Positions 59,927 to 64,000 of a DNA stretch of 64,000 bases are shown here, piece after piece. The notes under the pieces are model-generated. The model was given only the letters and a program-made list of their open reading frames with translations, was not told the DNA's origin and did not search any database. The position numbers and the translations under genes are program-made. Every line of letters begins with the position of its first letter. Positions within the stretch are counted from its first letter, which is position 1. Origin of the DNA: an uncultured Bacillota bacterium (GTDB lineage: Bacteria; Bacillota; Clostridia; Peptostreptococcales; Anaerovoracaceae); assembly GCA_949284065.1 (NCBI GenBank), contig CASDUO010000001.1:1-64000 (forward strand), read 5' to 3'.

Positions 59927-61672
59927 TTACACCGCCTTTGTCCTTATCTCTTCCTTCAACTTCTCTACAAAATCATCTATCTTCATTTCTCCCAGTTCGC
60001 CGACCTTTGAGGATCTGACACTGAGAGTTCCGGCTTCCGCCTCTCTCTCTCCTATTACGCCTATGTAAGAAGCCCTTTCATTCCTGGCCTCTCTCATTTT
60101 ATATCCTATTTTTTCGTTCCTCAAATCAGTCTCTACGCGCAACCCGGCTTTTTCCAGCATGTCTGCCGTTTCACGGGCATAATCGTCGAAGGTCTGTGTG
60201 ACGGTCAAAAGCTTGACCTGTACCGGCGCCAGCCAGAGGGGGAATTTACCTGCACAGTGCTCTGTCAGCATCCCTATGAATCTCTCTATGGATCCGAATA
60301 TGACTCTGTGTATCATTATGGGCCTGTGCTTCTCTCCATCGGCCCCTACATATGTCAGGTCGAATCTCTCCGGCAGCATCATGTCCAGCTGTATAGTCCC
60401 GCACTGCCATGTCCTGCCCAGGGAATCTTCCAGATGGAAATCCAGTTTAGGTCCGTAAAAAGCGCCGTCGCCTTCATTTACCACATAGTCCAGACCCTTC
60501 TCATTCATCGCCTCTCTGAGGGCCGTAGTGCAAAGCTCCCATGCTTCATCGCTGCCGATGGATTTTTCCGGTCTTGTGGAAAGTTCTATATGATACTTGA
60601 ATCCGAACAGTCCGTACACATAATCTATGAAGTCTATGACCCCCTTGATCTCAGACCGGACTTGTTCCGGAAGCATGAAGATATGGGCGTCGTCCTGTGT
60701 GAATGTCCTGACTCTCATAAGTCCGTGTAGGGCTCCTGAGAGCTCATGACGGTGGACATGGCCCAGTTCACCCATCCTGATGGGGAACTCTCTGTATGAA
60801 TGGAGCTTTCTCTTATATACCAGCATGGCTCCGGGACAGTTCATGGGCTTTATGGCATAATTCTCGCCATCGATCTGTGTGAAGTACATATTGTCCTTGT
60901 AATTGTCCCAGTGTCCCGAGGTATGCCACAGGTCCTCGCTGAGTATCAGCGGAGTCCTGATCTCCTCGTATCCTCTTTTCCTGTGCTCCTCCCTCCAGAA
61001 ATTCTCCAGCTCGTTTTTTATTATCATTCCCTTGGGCATGAAAAACGGGAACCCGGGGCCTTCCTCGTAAAGAGCAAAAAGATCCATTTCCTTTCCGATC
61101 TTACGATGGTCTCTCTTCTTTGCCTCTTCTATCTTCGCCAGATACTCATCGAGTTCTTCCTGAGAAGGGAAAGCCGTTCCGTATATACGCTGGAGCATCT
61201 TTCTGTCCGAATCGCCTCTCCAGTATGCTCCGGCAACGCTGGTGAGCTTTATGGCCTTTATGTCGCTGGTTTTTTCCATATGAGGTCCGGCACAAAGATC
61301 GGTAAAGTCATCCTGTTTATAGAAGGATATGACCGCATCTTCCGGCAGATCCTCGATCAGCTCTACTTTATACGGTTCTCCCTTTTCCTCCATGAACTTT
61401 ATGGCCTCTTCTCTCGGCAGCTCAAATCTCTCAAGGGGATACCCGTTCTTGCTGATCTTTTTCATCTCCTTGCTGATCTTTTTCAGATCCTCTTCGGTAA
61501 ACTTGTGTTCCAGATCGAAATCATAATAGAACCCGTCGGCGATGGCAGGTCCTATGGCAAGTTTCGCCTCGGGCCATATGCGCTTTACCGCCTGGGCCAT
61601 TATATGAGACGCCGTGTGCCTGTACCGTTCTCTCGTTTCCTCATTGCTGAAATCTATTTCTTTCTTTGTCAT
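59927..61672 (-). CDS. thrS: Threonyl-tRNA synthetase lacking the TGS domain
   Basis: 581 aa from the ATG at 61672 (AGAGGTGAG precedes; an upstream GTG is within that site). Usual length is about 640 because a TGS domain leads. Here the first residues go straight into the editing domain, RHTASHIMAQAVKRIWP (HxxxH) and CAGPHMEKT. The class II core follows with motif 2 PIRMGELGHVHRHE and motif 3 VIFGSIERFIGM, then the anticodon-binding domain (APVQVKLLTVTQ). Charges tRNA-Thr. No T-box leader lies in the 32-base gap from ddl. Confidence 0.93.
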   Translation of the reverse strand: MTKKEIDFSNEETRERYRHTASHIMAQAVKRIWPEAKLAIGPAIADGFYYDFDLEHKFTEEDLKKISKEMKKISKNGYPLERFELPREEAIKFMEEKGEPYKVELIEDLPEDAVISFYKQDDFTDLCAGPHMEKTSDIKAIKLTSVAGAYWRGDSDRKMLQRIYGTAFPSQEELDEYLAKIEEAKKRDHRKIGKEMDLFALYEEGPGFPFFMPKGMIIKNELENFWREEHRKRGYEEIRTPLILSEDLWHTSGHWDNYKDNMYFTQIDGENYAIKPMNCPGAMLVYKRKLHSYREFPIRMGELGHVHRHELSGALHGLMRVRTFTQDDAHIFMLPEQVRSEIKGVIDFIDYVYGLFGFKYHIELSTRPEKSIGSDEAWELCTTALREAMNEKGLDYVVNEGDGAFYGPKLDFHLEDSLGRTWQCGTIQLDMMLPERFDLTYVGADGEKHRPIMIHRVIFGSIERFIGMLTEHCAGKFPLWLAPVQVKLLTVTQTFDDYARETADMLEKAGLRVETDLRNEKIGYKMREARNERASYIGVIGEREAEAGTLSVRSSKVGELGEMKIDDFVEKLKEEIRTKAV

Positions 61673-61704
61673 TTTTCTCACCTCTTACTTATATATCATT
61701 CTTA

Positions 61705-62769
61705 TCATTCTCGCTCCAAAGCCAGTTCGATCAACTTGTCGATGAGCTCTCTGTATGAGAGTCCTGCCGCTTCCCAAAGTTTGGGATACATGCTTATGGC
61801 AGTGAATCCCGGTATGGTATTTATCTCGTTGAAAATGACCTCTCCTTTGTCGCTGTAGAAAAAGTCCACCCTGGCAAAACCTCTGCACCCCATGATGCAA
61901 AAGACCTTTACGGCTGTGGCTCTCAACTCCTCCACCGCTTTTTCGGGCAGGTCATCAGGTATCCTGGTCTCCGATTTCACATCCTCATATTTCGATTTAT
62001 AATCGTAGAACTCTCCCGCCGATATTATCTCCCCCACCGGCGACGCCTGAGGGCTGTTGTTTCCAAGCACTGCCACCTCTAACTCGCGGCCGGTTATGGC
62101 CTCTTCTATGATAGCCTTCTTGTCCTCTGCGAAAGCGGCCTCAAGGCCCCCTGCCAGCTCTCCTTCATTATGGACCTTCGATACACCTACTGACGACCCG
62201 GCATTGGCAGGCTTTACGAACAAAGGGAACTTCCCTTTGAATTTCCGGTCTATCTCCTTTATCTCTTCTGTCGGATCCGATGAGAACCTGTTGAGGTTCG
62301 TCTCATGGTATCCGGCCTGGAGGATCCCGGCGTCCTTCGCTATGATCTTCGTTACCGCCTTGTCCATACAGGCTGCCGAGGCCAGAACTCCCGATCCCAC
62401 ATAAGGTATGCCTGCGATCTCCAGTATCCCCTGCACCGTACCGTCTTCCCCGTATTTCCCGTGGAGGATGGGAAAGGCACAATCGATCCGTACCTCTTTG
62501 CCCCGCAGATATCTTATCCCGTGGACTTCCCTGCTGGGCGATATGCTCACCTCTTTGTTACCGACTTTTTTCTCCCAGGAACCGTCCTCTATTTTCTCCG
62601 TAGGCGCTTCGGTGAGTATCCACTTTCCTTCTTTGGTTATTCCGACACAATAGATCTCATATTTGCTTTTATCGAGGTTCCGCAATACCGACGCAGTGGA
62701 TTTTCTCGATATTTCATGTTCCGAAGATGTGCCTCCGAACAATATGAGCAGTTTGATTTTTTCATTCAT
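61705..62769 (-). CDS. ddl: D-alanine--D-alanine ligase
   Basis: 354 aa ATP-grasp enzyme that joins two D-Ala for peptidoglycan. LILFGGTSSEHEISRKS, the GKYGEDGTVQGILE loop, KPANAGSSVGVSKV, and the C-terminal ARVDFFYSDKGEVIFNEINTIPGFTAISMYPKLW are diagnostic. Start overlaps the ABC ATPase gene stop by 4 bases (ATGA), placing it at the end of an envelope operon that continues into thrS. Confidence 0.96.
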   Translation of the reverse strand: MNEKIKLLILFGGTSSEHEISRKSTASVLRNLDKSKYEIYCVGITKEGKWILTEAPTEKIEDGSWEKKVGNKEVSISPSREVHGIRYLRGKEVRIDCAFPILHGKYGEDGTVQGILEIAGIPYVGSGVLASAACMDKAVTKIIAKDAGILQAGYHETNLNRFSSDPTEEIKEIDRKFKGKFPLFVKPANAGSSVGVSKVHNEGELAGGLEAAFAEDKKAIIEEAITGRELEVAVLGNNSPQASPVGEIISAGEFYDYKSKYEDVKSETRIPDDLPEKAVEELRATAVKVFCIMGCRGFARVDFFYSDKGEVIFNEINTIPGFTAISMYPKLWEAAGLSYRELIDKLIELALERE

Positions 62770-63545
62770 TGTTTTTTCTCCGTAAATATTTTTTTGCTTT
62801 TGGCGATCTCCCTGTCCTCATCCAGCATCTGCCTGTATCTTTCTATGGCTGAGTCTATATCGCCGTCGAATATGAGGTTCCCTTGTCTCATCACCATACC
62901 TCTGCTGCAAAACTCCTTCGCCACACTGGTGGAATGTGTCACGAAAAGCAATGTCACGCCCTCTCTTTCTATTATCTCGTTGACCTTTTCCACACACTTC
63001 TTTTTGAAGTTGACATCTCCCACGGAAAGGGCCTCGTCTATTATCAATATCTCAGGCCTTATGTTGGAGTTGATGGCGAAACCCAGTCTCGCTTTCATGC
63101 CGCTGGAATAAGTCCTTACCGGCTGGTCTATATACTCCTCGATCGCTGCAAAATCTATTATCCCTTTTTCCAGCTCTGCGATCTCCTCATCGCTTATCCC
63201 CATTATCTGTCCCTTGAGATATATGTTCTCTCTTCCGGTGAGTTCCGGATCGAATCCTGCAGTGAGCTCCAAAAGAGCGCTCACTCTGCCTTCCACCCTT
63301 ATCTCTCCTTCCGTAGAAAAGGTGACTCCCGTTATCATCTTGAGGAGAGTCGATTTCCCCGCGCCGTTCTTGCCGAATATGGCTACGGCCTCTCCTCTTT
63401 TTACGGAAAAGGAGACTTTGTTCACCGCCATCTTCTTGGTGTGTTTTATGTTCTTGTTGAACACGGCCTTGAGTCTGGCTTTATCGTTCTTGTAAAGCTT
63501 GTATACTTTGGTCACATCTTTGAATTCGATCACAATATCATCCAT
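62766..63545 (-). CDS. Polysaccharide/teichoic acid ABC exporter ATPase (TagH/Wzt type)
   Basis: 259 aa. Walker A GKNGAGKSTLL, signature YSSGMKARLGFA, Walker B ILIIDEALSVGD and switch histidine LFVTHS are intact. The start MDDIVIEFKDVTKVYKLYKND and the RLKAVF stretch are typical of TagH, RfbE and Wzt proteins, which power export of lipid-linked polysaccharide or teichoic acid. No C-terminal carbohydrate-binding extension. Partner permease lies 41 bases upstream. Confidence 0.92.
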   Translation of the reverse strand: MDDIVIEFKDVTKVYKLYKNDKARLKAVFNKNIKHTKKMAVNKVSFSVKRGEAVAIFGKNGAGKSTLLKMITGVTFSTEGEIRVEGRVSALLELTAGFDPELTGRENIYLKGQIMGISDEEIAELEKGIIDFAAIEEYIDQPVRTYSSGMKARLGFAINSNIRPEILIIDEALSVGDVNFKKKCVEKVNEIIEREGVTLLFVTHSTSVAKEFCSRGMVMRQGNLIFDGDIDSAIERYRQMLDEDREIAKSKKIFTEKKQ

Positions 63546-63586
63546 CGCACGTACCCTCTCACCGGTATATCCTATGTCCTCTGCCC

Positions 63587-64000
63587 CTAAAGGACGTCGG
63601 GCAGATCCCTCCTCATCTTGTTATACACATACACTGCCAGCAGTATCATGATCAGCATCTCTGCCAGATATACGGCCAGTGCCGCCGGTTCTTCCCAAAA
63701 CCAGACCTGATGTATGAAACAGTTCCTGTATCCTTCTACGATATATGTTATGGGATTCAGCTTGAATATGAGCTGGGCCCACCATATATCTATCTCGCTC
63801 ACCGGGAACATTATCCCCGAAAGCCAAAAAAACGCCATCGTAAGAGTCTTTATAAGATTGGCGAAATCTTTACTCATGGCAGCCAGCACAGATCCGAAAA
63901 GGCCCCATGCCGTAGCGAATATGAACATGAGCAGCATGTAGAAGGGCAACTGCAGATAATACAGTGTCGGCCAGTACCCGAACAGTATGAATATGATGAT
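63587..64000 (-). CDS. ABC-2 type polysaccharide exporter permease, partial
   Basis: C-terminal about 137 residues, running off the window at 64000. The frame is open to the edge (upstream residues IIFILFGYWPTLYYLQL), so an apparent start at 63949 is not real. At least four hydrophobic helices and the ABC-2 motif NPITYIVEGYRNCF are visible. With the ATPase at 62766 it forms a TagG/Wzm-like exporter of cell-surface glycopolymer. Confidence 0.9.
   Translation of the reverse strand: MIIFILFGYWPTLYYLQLPFYMLLMFIFATAWGLFGSVLAAMSKDFANLIKTLTMAFFWLSGIMFPVSEIDIWWAQLIFKLNPITYIVEGYRNCFIHQVWFWEEPAALAVYLAEMLIMILLAVYVYNKMRRDLPDVL

Noticed and set aside
61673-61704. T-box riboswitch before thrS
   Set aside because: Only 32 bases separate it from ddl. 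Upstream of gltX there is also no T-box motif.
1-64000. CRISPR arrays, prophage, insertion sequences, toxin-antitoxin or other defence loci
   Set aside because: No regularly spaced repeats, transposase, integrase or phage structural genes were recognised in any frame.

Overview
The window is a 64 kb chromosomal stretch from an anaerobic, low-oxygen-adapted Bacillota of class Clostridia. A family such as Anaerovoracaceae (old Family XIII) would fit, but that is inference. Supporting signs are the CYTH-tig-clpP-clpX-lon-ysxC and cdaA-cdaR-glmM-glmS gene orders, long-form HPF, PduL as phosphotransacylase, a flavodiiron-rubredoxin fusion, DUF1847 and DUF2148 proteins, an arginine deiminase pathway, and AGGAGG-type ribosome binding sites. 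Base composition looks near 50 % G+C, yet ATA is a very common isoleucine codon. Most of the window is dense housekeeping sequence on the minus strand. There are no rRNA genes, CRISPR arrays, prophages or insertion sequences.

Layout. 1-9.8 kb is a mosaic of single genes: ferritin, a PhzF-like isomerase, an NCS1 nucleobase transporter facing a MerR/zinc-ribbon/methyltransferase-like regulator broken by a 1-base frameshift, a small membrane zinc-ribbon protein, a flavodiiron-flavin reductase-rubredoxin protein, and pduL followed by a radical SAM protein. 9.9-17.9 kb is one protein-quality-control operon read leftward from a promoter near 17.9 kb (CYTH, tig, clpP, clpX, lon, ysxC, DUF1232, hpt). 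18-21.6 kb holds tsf, rpsB, rpoZ, gmk and tRNA-Glu. The rpsB and gmk promoters both carry striking inverted repeats. 21.6-27.2 kb holds a secreted papain-like protease, a DUF2148 protein, gltX and an atypical flavoprotein pseudogene with an in-frame TAA.

27.2-41.2 kb is a long leftward block: yhaM-type nuclease, cca, recD2, comFC, a structured RNA that I assign to the raiA motif, hpf, cdaA, cdaR, glmM, glmS, ahcY and an aminotransferase. It couples c-di-AMP synthesis to amino-sugar precursor synthesis and ribosome hibernation. 41.2-46.7 kb contains an orphan coiled-coil protein, an AAA+ regulator of the sigma-54 family that lacks GAFTGA, the divergent DUF1847 gene with two GTTGCC/GGCAAC inverted repeats between them, then GIY-YIG, YhhN, exonuclease III and YbaK genes. 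46.7-58.4 kb holds a FeoA-FeoB fusion, the arginine deiminase set (arcC, arcA, argF) and carB-carA-rlmL, placing carbamoyl-phosphate synthesis and breakdown side by side. 58.5-64 kb holds mreB, DUF2007, a TGS-less thrS, ddl and a polysaccharide ABC exporter that runs off the window end.

No complete new system is proven here. The best leads are the RNA between comFC and hpf, the GAFTGA-less regulator with its paired operators, the palindrome on the gmk promoter, the structured rpsB leader, and two recently broken genes.
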